Assembly: GCA_014763545.1 (NCBI GenBank)
Contig: JACXVD010000027.1
Location: forward strand, 1-64,000
DNA: 64,000 bases
From: Sphingomonadales bacterium
Lineage (GTDB): Bacteria; Pseudomonadota; Alphaproteobacteria; Sphingomonadales; Sphingomonadaceae
Reading direction: 5' to 3'
In this document: positions 19,385 to 28,175 of the stretch, in pieces
How the letters are laid out: every line of letters starts with the position of its first letter
Numbering within the stretch: position 1 is the stretch's first letter
Notes under the pieces: model-generated
Databases searched by the model: none
The model's input: only the letters and a program-made list of their open reading frames with translations
What the model was told of the DNA's origin: nothing
Translations under genes and position numbers: made by a program

Positions 19385-21187
19385 TTGCAACTGAGCGACA
19401 TCGATTCCGCGCAGAACCTAGTCCAGCTTTTCCTGTCGCGTGCCGACGAGCGTGGCGACGCGCCCTTCCTCGGCGCCAAGCGCGACGGAAGCTGGCAGAC
19501 GATCAGCTGGAAAGTCGCGGCAGAGCGGGTCTGCAAGCTGGCCGAATCGCTGCGCGGGCTGGGCCTGAACAGCGGCGACCGGGTCGTGCTGGTCAGTGAA
19601 AACCGCCCCGAATGGTGCATTGCCGACCTGGCGATCATGGCCGCAGGCTGCGTGACCGTGCCCGCCTACACCACCAATACCGAGCGCGACCACCAGCATA
19701 TCCTCGACGATTCGGGTGCCCGCGCGGTGATCGTATCGACCGACAAGCTGTCGCGGCCGCTGATCCCGGCGATCATGCGCACCGGGAATGTCGACCATGT
19801 GATCGGCATAGAACCCCTCAAGGTCCAGCAGAGCGGCAGCTTCGCCTTCCATCGCTGCGAGGAGATGATGCAGGGCGACGCGGCCGAGGCGCGGCGAGCG
19901 GTCGATGAGCGTATTGCGGGGATCGCGCGCGACGATACCGCCTGCATCATCTACACCAGCGGCACCGGCGGCGCCCCGCGCGGCGTGCTGCAGCACCACG
20001 GCGCGATCCTGTGCAACGCAGTCGGCGCGGCGTCGATCATCGCGGAGGATTTCGGCTGGGACGAGGAACGCTTCCTCTCCTTCCTCCCGCTCAGCCACGC
20101 CTATGAACATTCCGGCGGCCAGTACCTGCCGATCTCTCTAGGCGCGGAAATCTATTATGCGGAGGGGCTGGAAAAGCTCGCCAGCAATATCGAGGAAGTG
20201 CGCCCGACCATCATGGTCGTGGTGCCGCGGCTGTTCGAAGTGCTGCGCACGCGGATCATGAAGCAGGTGGAAAAGCAGGGCAAACTGCCGAACTATCTGA
20301 TGAGGCAGGCAATGGCGATTGGCGAACGCCGCGCCGAAGGGCGGCGACGGCTGGCCGACCTGCCGATGAATCTGCTGCTCAATCGCACGCTGCGCCCCAA
20401 GATCCGCCAGCGCTTCGGCGGACGGATCAAGGCACTGGTTTCGGGCGGCGCACCGCTCAATCCCGACGTTGGCGTGTTTTTCGAAACCATGGGGCTGACC
20501 TTGCTGCAAGGCTATGGCCAGACCGAAGCCGGGCCGGTGATCAGCTGCAATCGCCCTGCGGCGGGCATCGCGATGGACACGGTCGGCCCGCCGATGCGCG
20601 GAGTCGAGGTGAAGATCGCCGAGGATGGCGAAATCCTGGTGCGCGGCGAACTGGTGATGAAGGGCTATTGGCGCAACGAGGCCGAAACCGCGCGCACCGT
20701 GGTCGATGGCTGGCTGCACACGGGCGATATCGGCCATCTCGACGATCGCGGGCGGATCATGATCACCGACCGCAAGAAGGACATGATCGTCAACGACAAG
20801 GGCGACAATGTCGCACCGCAGAAGATCGAAGGCATGCTGACCTTGCAGCCCGAGATCGCGCAGGCGATGGTGAGCGGCGACAAGCGCCCCTATGTCGTCG
20901 CTCTGGTGGTGCCCGATGCCGAATGGGCGCTGGAATGGGCCCGCCAGAACGGCGAGAAGTTCGACCTGCGGGTGTTGCAGGATTTCCCGCCGTTCCGCAC
21001 TGCGGTGCGCGAGGCGATCGACCGGGTAAACCAGGACCTGAGCGTAATCGAGAAGGTGCGGCAATTCGCCTTTGCCGACGAAGCCTTCGCCATCGAAAAC
21101 GAGGAAATGACCCCTTCGATGAAGATCCGCCGCCACAAGATCCGCGCGCGTTACGGCGAGCGGCTCGACGCGTTGTATCGCAGCTAG
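19385..21187 (+). CDS. AMP-forming long-chain acyl-CoA synthetase
   Basis: The roughly 600-residue ANL-superfamily ligase activates fatty acids to acyl-CoA through an acyl-AMP. Motifs are IIYTSGTGGAPRGV (P-loop-like), FLSFLPLSHAYEHSGG, SGGAPLNPDVGVFFETMGLTLLQGYGQTEAGP, DGWLHTGDIGHLDDRGRIMITDRKKDMIV and a C-terminal PSMKIRRHKIRARY lysine region. It resembles the FadD15-type synthetases. No in-frame ATG is available. The TTG at 19385 is preceded by AGGA at proper spacing and fits the family N-terminus; TTG at 19310 or 19367 are alternatives. Its substrate length is unknown. Confidence 0.88.
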   Translation: MQLSDIDSAQNLVQLFLSRADERGDAPFLGAKRDGSWQTISWKVAAERVCKLAESLRGLGLNSGDRVVLVSENRPEWCIADLAIMAAGCVTVPAYTTNTERDHQHILDDSGARAVIVSTDKLSRPLIPAIMRTGNVDHVIGIEPLKVQQSGSFAFHRCEEMMQGDAAEARRAVDERIAGIARDDTACIIYTSGTGGAPRGVLQHHGAILCNAVGAASIIAEDFGWDEERFLSFLPLSHAYEHSGGQYLPISLGAEIYYAEGLEKLASNIEEVRPTIMVVVPRLFEVLRTRIMKQVEKQGKLPNYLMRQAMAIGERRAEGRRRLADLPMNLLLNRTLRPKIRQRFGGRIKALVSGGAPLNPDVGVFFETMGLTLLQGYGQTEAGPVISCNRPAAGIAMDTVGPPMRGVEVKIAEDGEILVRGELVMKGYWRNEAETARTVVDGWLHTGDIGHLDDRGRIMITDRKKDMIVNDKGDNVAPQKIEGMLTLQPEIAQAMVSGDKRPYVVALVVPDAEWALEWARQNGEKFDLRVLQDFPPFRTAVREAIDRVNQDLSVIEKVRQFAFADEAFAIENEEMTPSMKIRRHKIRARYGERLDALYRS

Positions 21188-21190
21188 GCC

Positions 21191-21700
21191 CTAGCGTCCC
21201 GGTCGGCGGCAGGCCGCGCGTATCTGGCCCAGCTGGCCGTGCAATTCCCGCGCGCCCACGTCCAGCCGGTGGAGCAGGGCGAGCATGTCGAGCCGCGAAT
21301 AATATCGCGCGGGCATCTGTTCTCGGCAGCCTTCGCGGTAGCATATCTGTTCGATCCGCACCCCGCCCGCATCCTTCCTGAACAATCCGTGCGCCAGCGC
21401 GGTGCGTTCGTCGCACAATGCCGTCCATTGCTCGACCAGTCGTGCAGCGCGGCGTTCATGGCCCCCGAATGTCTGGGCCGAAAGGACTTTGCCCAGGCTG
21501 CGCAGCCGCGCCAGCGCGCCGGGATGGCTGGCTTCCTTGTCGAGCGCGACGCCCGCATCGGCAAGCACGGCGAGCGTTTGGCCGACGTCCACCTCCACCG
21601 CGGCGAAAATATCGAGGCACAGACCGCGCCAGGCAAAGGTGGCGATGGCGGTTTCGTGATCCGAGGCGGCGCTTTGACCAAGGGGGAACGGGGCATTCAT
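21191..21700 (-). CDS. Hypothetical protein, 169 residues
   Basis: The protein is mostly helical with no signal peptide or membrane segment. It has four cysteines scattered (LCLDIF, ALCDER, QICYREGCRE) and Arg-rich segments near residues 85-100 and at the C-terminus. I do not recognise the family. The ATG at 21700 gives MNAPFPLGQSA; an open extension upstream to 21964 has no comparable start. The stop lies only four bases from the end of the convergent acyl-CoA synthetase gene. Codon use looks like its neighbours, which supports a real gene, though not strongly. Confidence 0.55.
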   Translation of the reverse strand: MNAPFPLGQSAASDHETAIATFAWRGLCLDIFAAVEVDVGQTLAVLADAGVALDKEASHPGALARLRSLGKVLSAQTFGGHERRAARLVEQWTALCDERTALAHGLFRKDAGGVRIEQICYREGCREQMPARYYSRLDMLALLHRLDVGARELHGQLGQIRAACRRPGR

Positions 21701-22009
21701 CGCCCCAGCTAACCCGGCGAAGGTAAAGGAAGTTTTGGCAATCGCGAAGACAGGCCGCACGCTGTAGTCAGGGGGCAGCCAAGTGCCTTCAGGGCACAAT
21801 CGTCGGCGTCGGGATCGTAGCTTAGGAAATGATCGTGATGGCGCCGCCCCCGGCTTGCCCGTCAGCGAAGCAGCCAGCGCGAGCAGCGGCAACAGGGCCG
21901 ACCAGGGTGCAAGGCCCATGAACAGGCGCGAAATCGGGCTGGCGGCAGGGGGCGCAATCATCACGCCGCGATATCGGATAATCCCGCCTGTCAGACCGAA
22001 TACGTGGGC
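21701..22009. other. Intergenic stretch without an assignable feature
   Basis: This 309-base gap separates two minus-strand hypothetical genes. The minus strand stays open across part of it and would encode a hydrophobic run (LAPWSALLPLLALAASL), but it has no good start or ribosome site. I see no tRNA, terminator or clear promoter. It may hold the promoter of the gene ending at 21191. Confidence 0.5.
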
Positions 22010-22537
22010 TCAGGCGGCCTCTTTCTCGATGAATTCCGGGTAGAAGCTGGGTTTGCGGTCGCTCCAGCCCGGTGCAGTGGCCGCGGCTTCGCTGAGGCTC
22101 TGGAGCAGGAGCTTGCGGCGGCTCGGCTTGATCTGCGGCAGCGCAGCGGCGGCGCAGAAGGCGCTGGGCAGCCAGGGCCGGACTTCGGCGCCAAGCAGTC
22201 GCTCATAGAGGAAGCGGAAGGCCGAGAAGCCTTCGATCCGGTCCTGCGCAAGGTCGAATGCGGCCACGCGGGTCAGCTTGCCGATGAAGGCTTCAAGCTG
22301 TTCGAAGCCGGTTTCGGACGGGAGCGAACCGCGCAGCAGCTTCAATTCCTGATAGGCGACATATTGGCTGCGGATTGCAGCATTTTCTTCCGCGTCGCGC
22401 GCCCAGAGTTTGAAGGCATCCTGGCGACCCAGCCCGATGTCGAGGCTGCGGCGGATGTAACGCTGTTCGGCGGCGGTAAAGCCGGCGAATTCGCGCATTT
22501 CGGCGATGGTCAGCGAAGCAGTCCCGATATTCGGCAT
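22010..22537 (-). CDS. Hypothetical cytosolic protein, 175 residues
   Basis: The product starts MPNIGTASLTIAEMREFAGFTAAEQRYIRRSLDIGLGRQDAF. It is predominantly helical with no signal or membrane segment, and has a basic region KPSRRKLLLQSL near residue 140. I cannot assign a family. Its upstream region carries TTAACCAT on the minus strand (22598-22591), like the CtrA half-site of alphaproteobacteria, plus other GGTTAA-type motifs to 22634. Cell-cycle control by CtrA is a possibility, inferred only from these motifs. Confidence 0.65.
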   Translation of the reverse strand: MPNIGTASLTIAEMREFAGFTAAEQRYIRRSLDIGLGRQDAFKLWARDAEENAAIRSQYVAYQELKLLRGSLPSETGFEQLEAFIGKLTRVAAFDLAQDRIEGFSAFRFLYERLLGAEVRPWLPSAFCAAAALPQIKPSRRKLLLQSLSEAAATAPGWSDRKPSFYPEFIEKEAA

Positions 22538-22647
22538 GGCGCGTATCCCCTGTTGCCGGGTTGGCCCCGACAGACGCAGGTTCGCGCAGCATGGTTAATT
22601 TCCGGTAACCACGACTAACGCGGTTAACCGGGGCGGAATCGCGATAC

Positions 22648-22681
22648 AAAAAAGGCCGCAGCGGGTTGCTGCGGCCTTTTT
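22648..22681 (-). terminator. Strong terminator downstream of csbD
   Basis: An 11-13 bp perfect stem (about 22650-22662 with 22668-22680, five-base loop) is flanked by A and T runs, so it could work in both directions. On the minus strand it lies just after the csbD-like stop. Confidence 0.85.
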
Positions 22682-22699
22682 CGAGGGACGGGGTGGCGA

Positions 22700-22882
22700 T
22701 CAGATGTCGTTGCCCAGCGCGCCCTTCACCTTGCCCATGGCCTGCTGCGCTTCGCCCTTGGCTTCCTGCGCGCGACCTTCGGCTTCGAGGCTGGTGTTGT
22801 CGGTGGCATCGCCCACCGCCTGCTTCACATTGCCGGCAGCTTCGTTGGCGAGGCCCTTGGTGCGGTCTTTCAGTTCACCCAT
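22700..22882 (-). CDS. CsbD-family small stress protein
   Basis: The 60-residue hydrophilic protein MGELKDRTKGLANEAAGNVK... has the CsbD-like pattern of short Gly/Ala/Lys helices (AGNVKQAVG, EGRAQEAKGEAQQAMGKVKGALG). CsbD-like proteins are small, abundant and general-stress induced in many bacteria; their biochemical role is not known. AAAGGAA precedes the ATG. A longer in-frame extension to 22951 is not family-like. It is followed by a strong terminator, consistent with a monocistronic, highly expressed transcript. Confidence 0.85.
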   Translation of the reverse strand: MGELKDRTKGLANEAAGNVKQAVGDATDNTSLEAEGRAQEAKGEAQQAMGKVKGALGNDI

Positions 22883-23011
22883 GACAGATTCCTTTCCTTT
22901 GTCGTGCGTCGCCGGAAGGGAGGGGGATGATCCCGGCGACTTACCCAACAAACGATTGGATTTGCGGCATTGTTCCTTCGCCCCGGACGAACCGAGGCAG
23001 GGCTGCGACGA

Positions 23012-24001
23012 TCAAATAAGTCCGGCGAGCGGCGAGCTGGGATCGGCGTATTTGCGGGTCGCCATGCGCCCGGCGAGATAAGCTTCGCGCCCCGCCTCCA
23101 CCGCCAGTTTCATCGCGCGGGCCATGCGGATCGGGTCCTTCGCCTCGGCAATGGCGGTGTTCATCAACACCCCGTCGCAGCCCAGCTCCATCGCCACCGC
23201 CGCATCGCTCGCGGTGCCGACGCCGGCATCGACCAGCACGGGCACATTGGCCCCCTCGACGATCAGGCGGACGGTGACACGGTTCTGGATGCCCAGCCCC
23301 GAGCCGATCGGCGCGCCGAGCGGCATGATCGCCACCGCGCCCGCATCTTCCAGCTGTTTCGCGGCAATCGGATCGTCGGTGCAATAGACCATCGGTGCGA
23401 AGCCTTCCTTGGCCAGCACTTCGCAGGCGCGCAGGGTTTCGACCATATTGGGATAGAGCGTGCGCGCTTCGCCCAGCACTTCCAGCTTGACCAGATCCCA
23501 GCCCCCCGCTTCGCGCGCCAGCCGCAGCGTGCGGATCGCATCTTCGGCGGTAAAGCAGCCTGCAGTGTTGGGCAGGTAGGTGATCTTTTTGGGGTCGATG
23601 AAGTCGGTCAGCATCGGCGCCTTGGGGTCGGTCACATTGACCCGGCGCACCGCGACGGTGACGATTTCCGCGCCCGATGCCTCCACCGCGGCGGCGTTCT
23701 GCGCAAAATCCTTGTATTTGCCGGTGCCGACGATCAGGCGGCTGCGGAAGGTGCGCCCTGCAACGGTCCAGCTGTCGTCGGCCGGCTGGTGGTCGCCCCC
23801 GCCAACGAAATGGACGATTTCGAGCACGTCGCCGTCTGCCAGCGGCGCGGCACCCAGCGTCGAGCGGGGCGCGATTTCGCCATTATGCTCGACTGCGACC
23901 TTCGCCGGATCGAGTTCGAGTTCGCGCACGAGGGCGGCGATGGTGGCGGCGGAAGTCCGGCGCGGATCGCCGTTGACGGTGATGCTGAGGCTTGCGGTCA
24001 T
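23012..24001 (-). CDS. thiG: ThiS-ThiG fusion: sulfur carrier plus thiazole synthase
   Basis: Residues 1-69 form ThiS ([16 protein letters not shown]... [14 protein letters not shown]). Residues 78-329 form ThiG ([22 protein letters not shown]), with Lys172 in [10 protein letters not shown] as the Schiff-base residue and GSGLGIQN and [31 protein letters not shown] downstream. Together they make the thiazole ring of thiamine. In free ThiS the C-terminal Gly-Gly is thiocarboxylated. Here Gly67-Gly69 is internal and followed by DHQPADD, so cleavage or another mechanism must expose it. Such fusions are known in this order. I see no TPP riboswitch upstream. It overlaps the MerC-like gene by four bases. 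Confidence 0.9.
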   Translation of the reverse strand: MTASLSITVNGDPRRTSAATIAALVRELELDPAKVAVEHNGEIAPRSTLGAAPLADGDVLEIVHFVGGGDHQPADDSWTVAGRTFRSRLIVGTGKYKDFAQNAAAVEASGAEIVTVAVRRVNVTDPKAPMLTDFIDPKKITYLPNTAGCFTAEDAIRTLRLAREAGGWDLVKLEVLGEARTLYPNMVETLRACEVLAKEGFAPMVYCTDDPIAAKQLEDAGAVAIMPLGAPIGSGLGIQNRVTVRLIVEGANVPVLVDAGVGTASDAAVAMELGCDGVLMNTAIAEAKDPIRMARAMKLAVEAGREAYLAGRMATRKYADPSSPLAGLI

Positions 24002-24390
24002 TCCCGCGCAGATAGCGCGCAGGAAGAATGGCGCAAGTTGAGGATGTGCCCGAGCGACACCAGTGCCACCCCGATGATGGTCAGCACCGCCTCTTCAACG
24101 CCATGCGGCACGGCCAGCGCGCCGCCCATGAAGGTCAGCCCCATCATCGCCACGACGAAGGGCGCGGCGCGGCGGTGGCGCAGCGCACCCCAGCCGATCG
24201 CCACCGCGGCAATCACCAGCGCCAGCGCCAGGCCGACGCGATGGATCACCGGGGAAAGCAGGAACTGGCCGCCGATTCCCAGGGCCGACACGATCACGAT
24301 ACTCGCCAGGCAATGGATCGCACACAGGCCCGACAACATCAGGCCGGCACGGTCGAGCCGCCGGCGAATCATGGGGAGGGCAGAGCGCAT
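23998..24390 (-). CDS. MerC-domain membrane protein
   Basis: The 130-residue protein has four membrane segments and the MerC hallmark [12 protein letters not shown] near residue 20, with paired cysteines in the first helix. MerC proteins move mercury or other soft metals; chromosomal copies in alphaproteobacteria often have an unknown or zinc-linked role. No mer operon genes are nearby. It starts just upstream of the ThiS-ThiG gene (four-base overlap), so it leads that transcript. A palindrome lies 14-32 bases upstream of its ATG. Confidence 0.8.
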   Translation of the reverse strand: MRSALPMIRRRLDRAGLMLSGLCAIHCLASIVIVSALGIGGQFLLSPVIHRVGLALALVIAAVAIGWGALRHRRAAPFVVAMMGLTFMGGALAVPHGVEEAVLTIIGVALVSLGHILNLRHSSCALSARE

Positions 24391-24403
24391 GGTGGGTGCG
24401 ATG

Positions 24404-24422
24404 TATGTGACGTTGTAACATA
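24404..24422 (-). promoter_or_regulatory. Palindrome before merC-like gene
   Basis: TATGT (24404-24408) and ACATA (24418-24422) form a short inverted repeat with a nine-base spacer, close to the start of the MerC-like gene and facing the divergent ctaA. It could be an operator, for instance for a Zur/Fur-type metal regulator, but the match is weak. Confidence 0.3.
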
Positions 24423-24493
24423 GTTCAACCCTTGGCGGGTAAATTCAATGCTTTTGGCTTGCGCTTGCGCGAGGCTCCCCGCATTTGTGCGCC

Positions 24494-25585
24494 ATGGTTA
24501 CCGCAGCGGATATGAACCCCGGCATGTCGCATGCGATCGGCGGCAGGGCGCGACCGGGGGTGCTCGCCGCATGGTTGATGGTCGTCGCCGCGCTGGTGGT
24601 GATGATTGTGGCGGTCGGCGGGATCACCCGGCTGACCGAATCCGGCGTGTCGATCACCGAATGGAAGCCGGTCACCGGTGCCATCCCGCCGTTGACACAG
24701 GCACAGTGGCAGGCCGAATTCGACGCCTATCGCCAGACGCCGCAATTCCTCGAGGTCAATGGCCCGGCGGGGATGACGCTGGCGACGTACAAATTCATCT
24801 ATTTCTGGGAATGGGTGCACCGCCTGCTGGCGCGCGGGATCGGGCTGGTGCTGATCGCGGCGACCGCGTGGATGTGGGCAAAGCGGCAAATCCCGGCGGG
24901 ATACAAGCCGCGGCTGCTGGCGCTGATCGCACTGATCGGGCTGCAGGGCGCGATTGGGTGGTGGATGGTCGAATCGGGCATCGTCAACGATGTGCGGGTC
25001 AGCCACTTCCGGCTGGCGGTCCACCTGCTGACCGCGCTGTTCTTCCTCGGCGGGCTCGTCTGGACCGCGCTCGACCTGCTGGTTCTGGCGCGCGAGCCGG
25101 GAGCCCGGCCGGTTCGGCTGACCGGTTTCGGCACCATGGTTCTGGGCGCGCTCGCCATCCAGCTGCTGTTCGGGGCCTGGCTGGCCGGTCTGCGCGCGGG
25201 CGTGGTGGCAGGGGGCGGCTGGTTCAACTGGGAAGCCTGGCCGCTGATGCAGGGCGCATTCTTCCCCGATGGCGTCGACTGGTCAGGCGGGCTGCTGCAC
25301 GCGATCGCCAACGATCCCTTCCTCGTCCATTTCGACCATCGCTGGTGGGCCTGGGTGGTGGTGGCCTTGCTGGTCGTGCTGGCGCGCCGGATTCGCGGCG
25401 TCAGCCGCAAGGCATCGATTGCCCTACATAGCGCTTTCGGCACGCAGATCCTGCTCGGAATCGCCACGGTCTGGAGCGGTGTCGCGCTGTGGCTGGCGGT
25501 GGCCCACCAACTGGTCGGCGCGCTGTTGGTGGCGGCGACCGTATGGGCCACGCATCTCCTCGGCAGGGTGCAATGGCGGCGCTGA
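24494..25585 (+). CDS. ctaA: Heme A synthase (COX15/CtaA type 2)
   Basis: The enzyme converts heme O to heme A for cytochrome aa3 oxidase. The roughly 363-residue protein has eight membrane segments, with the family motifs GGITRLTESGVSITEWKPV in the first loop and EWVHRLLARGIG, VSHFRLAVHLLTALFF, FDHRWWAWVVV and LAVAHQLVGALLV. These carry the four heme-ligand histidines. The start is uncertain: ATG at 24494 or 24512, neither with a clear Shine-Dalgarno. The 3' end overlaps cutA by 13 bases. Confidence 0.94.
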   Translation: MVTAADMNPGMSHAIGGRARPGVLAAWLMVVAALVVMIVAVGGITRLTESGVSITEWKPVTGAIPPLTQAQWQAEFDAYRQTPQFLEVNGPAGMTLATYKFIYFWEWVHRLLARGIGLVLIAATAWMWAKRQIPAGYKPRLLALIALIGLQGAIGWWMVESGIVNDVRVSHFRLAVHLLTALFFLGGLVWTALDLLVLAREPGARPVRLTGFGTMVLGALAIQLLFGAWLAGLRAGVVAGGGWFNWEAWPLMQGAFFPDGVDWSGGLLHAIANDPFLVHFDHRWWAWVVVALLVVLARRIRGVSRKASIALHSAFGTQILLGIATVWSGVALWLAVAHQLVGALLVAATVWATHLLGRVQWRR

Positions 25586-25893
25586 TCTGGTGCCCCTTCC
25601 CCGATGAAGCCAGCGCCGAATCGGCGGCCACTACCCTGCTGGACGAGCGGCTGGTAGCCTGTGCGAACATGATCGCGGGTGTGCGCTCGCTGTTTACATG
25701 GCAAGGCGAGCGGGGCCAGGGTGACGAGGTCGGGGTGTTGTTCAAGACCGACGCGCGCGTGCTCGACCAGGCAGTCGCCCGGCTGGAGATGCTGCATCCC
25801 TATGATGCGCCGGCGATCATGGGCTGGCGCTGCGATGCGGCAGGCGTGGCGACGGCGCAATGGCTTGGCGAGCTGGCGGAGACTACACAGTGA
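25573..25893 (+). CDS. cutA: CutA1 divalent-ion tolerance family protein
   Basis: The 106-residue protein starts MAALIWCPFPDEASAESAATTLLDERLVACANMI and has VRSLFTWQGE and LHPYDAPAIM, matching the trimeric CutA1 ferredoxin-like fold (normally 100-112 residues). CutA1 is linked to copper/divalent-ion tolerance, but its exact role is unsettled. The ATG lies within the end of ctaA (13-base overlap) and its stop shares GTGA with the next gene, giving a coupled three-gene unit. Confidence 0.88.
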   Translation: MAALIWCPFPDEASAESAATTLLDERLVACANMIAGVRSLFTWQGERGQGDEVGVLFKTDARVLDQAVARLEMLHPYDAPAIMGWRCDAAGVATAQWLGELAETTQ

Positions 25894-26633
25894 ACGGGGC
25901 CGCGCGCCGTGACGCTTTGCGCCTTGCGGCGGGCTTCCTGCTCGCACCGCTGGCGATTTCCGCCGTGGCCGCGCGGGCGGCAGGCGCCCTGTCGGTGGCC
26001 TTGCCTGGCGACCCGATGAAGCTGGCCCGCCGCCTGACCCGCGAGTTGGGCGACGGGGCGCAGATTTCGCTCGATCGCTGCTGGCAGGTGCGTTTCGTGC
26101 CAAGCGGGGCTGGCTATCGCGTCGAGGGCAGGCAGCTGTCCGCCGCAGTCGACGCACCGCCTGCGCTTGCCGGCCTCGCGCGGATCGAGCAAGCGCGGCG
26201 CGACGACGCCCGCTTTCCGATGCTGCTCGACACCAGCGGAATGATTGTCGGCACCGCCCCGGCCACATCGGCCGATGATGTGCATGCCGCCCTTATCGAA
26301 GCCGAGCGCATGATCGGTGCCGCGCGGATCGACCCTGGCCAGCGCAATGATGTGTTGCGCATGGTGTCCGCCATCGAAGCCTCGACGATCCAGCTGATGG
26401 GCAAGACGCCGCCCGATTTCTTCGTCCCGCGAAGCGGCGCGTGGGACGAGACAAAGGCTCTCCAGCTGCCCGGCGGATTGCGCGGTTCGGTGCATGTCAG
26501 CTTCTTTGCACAAGCTGCAGGCGATTCCCCGTTGTTGCATCACTCTCAGCGCACAATCGAAACCACCATCGGCGATTCACACCGGCGTTCGCTCGAGCAA
26601 TGGGAACTGGGTCCGATCTCATCCCCCATCTAG
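25890..26633 (+). CDS. Exported protein with Tat-like signal, unknown function
   Basis: Starting from the GTG in the GTGA overlap with cutA, the 247-residue product begins with ARRDALRLAAGFLLAPLAISAVAARAAG, a twin-arginine-like signal peptide. The mature part has WQVRFVPSGAGYRVEGRQLSA, a segment with VPPALAGLARIEQARRD-like helices, and a long alpha/beta stretch (LLDTSGMIVGTAPATSADDVHAALIEAERMIG). I do not recognise a domain. Co-location with ctaA and cutA hints at envelope or metalloprotein biology only loosely. Confidence 0.65.
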   Translation: MNGAARRDALRLAAGFLLAPLAISAVAARAAGALSVALPGDPMKLARRLTRELGDGAQISLDRCWQVRFVPSGAGYRVEGRQLSAAVDAPPALAGLARIEQARRDDARFPMLLDTSGMIVGTAPATSADDVHAALIEAERMIGAARIDPGQRNDVLRMVSAIEASTIQLMGKTPPDFFVPRSGAWDETKALQLPGGLRGSVHVSFFAQAAGDSPLLHHSQRTIETTIGDSHRRSLEQWELGPISSPI

Positions 26634-26795
26634 CTCCACGGTATTATTTTACCTCCATGCGAAGCCCCGGATTTGCTTGACTTTGGACAGGCAAGCGAAC
26701 AAATGCGCCGCTCTTCGCGCGTCCGGGAATCCGGATTCGCGACAGGATTCGCTTAACGGCCCCAAGGGCCACCTTACAAACGGGAAGTCCAAGCC

Positions 26796-27275
26796 ATGAA
26801 GGCTCTCACCAAGGCCACCCGGTCGATCAAGCCGGCCGAAGTGGAAAAGAACTGGCACCTGATCGATGCCGACGGGCTGGTCGTAGGCCGCCTCGCCACG
26901 ATCGTTGCCAATATCCTGCGCGGCAAGCACAAGCCGAGCTACACCCCGCACGTCGACTGCGGCGATCACGTGATCGTGATCAACGCCGACAAGGTGAAGT
27001 TCACCGGCAAGAAGCTGCAGGACAAGCGCTATTACAAGCACACCGGCTATGCCGGCGGCATCAAGGAAACTTCGCCGGCCAAGGTGCTGGGCGGCCGTTT
27101 CCCCGAACGCGTGCTGGAAAAGGCGGTTGAGCGGATGGTTCCGCGCGGCCCCCTCGGCCGGGCGCAGATGAAGGCGCTGCACCTCTATGCCGGCACCGAG
27201 CACCCGCATGACGGCCAGCAGCCGGCAGTGCTCGACGTCGCCTCGATGAACCGCAAGAACAAGGCTACCGTGTAA
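26796..27275 (+). CDS. rplM: 50S ribosomal protein L13
   Basis: The 159-residue L13 has [65 protein letters not shown] and [30 protein letters not shown], all L13 landmarks. It binds 23S rRNA early in large-subunit assembly. Its TAA shares a base with the rpsI ATG (TAATG), as is usual for this pair. A TTGACT about 120 bases upstream may be part of its promoter. Confidence 0.98.
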   Translation: MKALTKATRSIKPAEVEKNWHLIDADGLVVGRLATIVANILRGKHKPSYTPHVDCGDHVIVINADKVKFTGKKLQDKRYYKHTGYAGGIKETSPAKVLGGRFPERVLEKAVERMVPRGPLGRAQMKALHLYAGTEHPHDGQQPAVLDVASMNRKNKATV

Positions 27276-27790
27276 TGGCCGACACCAACGAAACCGTCAC
27301 CGATCTCGCCGATCTGAAGGACATCGCCGGCGAAACCGCCGCTGTCGACACCGTCGCCCCGGCTGCCCCCACGGCACCGCTGCGCGAACAGGAACTCGAC
27401 CAGCACGGTCGCGCCTATGCCACCGGTCGCCGCAAGGATGCGGTCGCCCGCGTCTGGCTGAAGCCCGGCACCGGCAAGATCACCGTCAATGGCCGCGACC
27501 AGGAAGTCTATTTCGCGCGTCCGACGCTGCGCCTCGTCATCAACCAGCCCTTCGGCATTGCCGACCGGGACGGCCAGTATGACGTTGTCGCCACCGTCAA
27601 GGGCGGCGGGCTTTCGGGCCAGGCCGGCGCTGTGAAGCACGGCATCGCCCAGGCACTCGCGAAGTTCGAGCCGGCGCTGCGCACCACGGTCAAGGCCGCT
27701 GGCTTCCTGACCCGCGACAGCCGCGTGGTCGAGCGCAAGAAGTACGGCCGGGCCAAGGCTCGCCGCAGCTTCCAGTTCTCGAAGCGCTGA
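27275..27790 (+). CDS. rpsI: 30S ribosomal protein S9 with N-terminal extension
   Basis: The 171-residue S9 contains the usual core from about residue 45 ([30 protein letters not shown]) to the C-terminal [17 protein letters not shown] tail that reaches the P-site tRNA. Compared with the 130-residue E. coli protein, it has about 40 extra, acidic and Ala/Pro-rich residues at the N-terminus. Long S9 N-termini are seen in related alphaproteobacteria. It is co-transcribed with rplM and followed by a terminator. Confidence 0.97.
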   Translation: MADTNETVTDLADLKDIAGETAAVDTVAPAAPTAPLREQELDQHGRAYATGRRKDAVARVWLKPGTGKITVNGRDQEVYFARPTLRLVINQPFGIADRDGQYDVVATVKGGGLSGQAGAVKHGIAQALAKFEPALRTTVKAAGFLTRDSRVVERKKYGRAKARRSFQFSKR

Positions 27791-27812
27791 TCTACCCGAT
27801 CAACGGAACACG

Positions 27813-27845
27813 AAAGGGCGGCCCGGAAACGGGTCGCCCTTTTCG
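27813..27845 (+). terminator. Terminator of rplM-rpsI
   Basis: A GC-rich stem (27816-27825 with 27830-27839, GAAA tetraloop) with one G-T pair is followed by TTTT, 23 bases after the rpsI stop. A-rich bases before it extend the pairing. Confidence 0.85.
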
Positions 27846-27859
27846 TTTGTGCAGCTTGA

Positions 27860-28072
27860 TCAGTTGCCGGTGCGGCTGCGCTGTTTTTCCTGCAGCGCCA
27901 GCACCTGCTTTGCCACGAACCAGCTGAACGGGATCGACAGCACGAAACCTGCCGCCGCTGCCAGAATGATCAACTTCGGCGTTCCCATGCCTGCGGCGAG
28001 CACGGCGGTGATCCCCATGCCCATCAGCATGGTGGAAATGACAAGATGAAGGATGAGTGCAAGGCGCATCAT
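27860..28072 (-). CDS. Small two-helix membrane protein
   Basis: The 70-residue protein (MMRLALILHLVISTMLMGMGITAVLAAGMG...) has two membrane helices and a basic C-terminal tail (EKQRSRTGN). AAGGGGG lies seven bases before the ATG at 28072, so an earlier in-frame start is unlikely. Function unknown. It sits between the rpsI terminator and the metallophosphoesterase gene. Confidence 0.65.
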   Translation of the reverse strand: MMRLALILHLVISTMLMGMGITAVLAAGMGTPKLIILAAAAGFVLSIPFSWFVAKQVLALQEKQRSRTGN

Positions 28073-28175
28073 GAGGCGGCCCCCTTTTGCCTGGAATACC
28101 GCGCTCCGATAGGCGCGCCGCGCAGGCAAGTCCTTGCGCGGGGTCAAATTCCCGAAGCTACGGCCAGCCCCCGGG

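Noticed and set aside
20138-21136. 332-codon minus-strand frame opposite the acyl-CoA synthetase
   Set aside because: Antisense shadow with His/Arg/Asp-rich composition and no family resemblance.
23012-24001. TPP riboswitch upstream of thiamine genes
   Set aside because: Neither the TPP core motifs nor room for it is seen; the gene overlaps the upstream membrane-protein gene.
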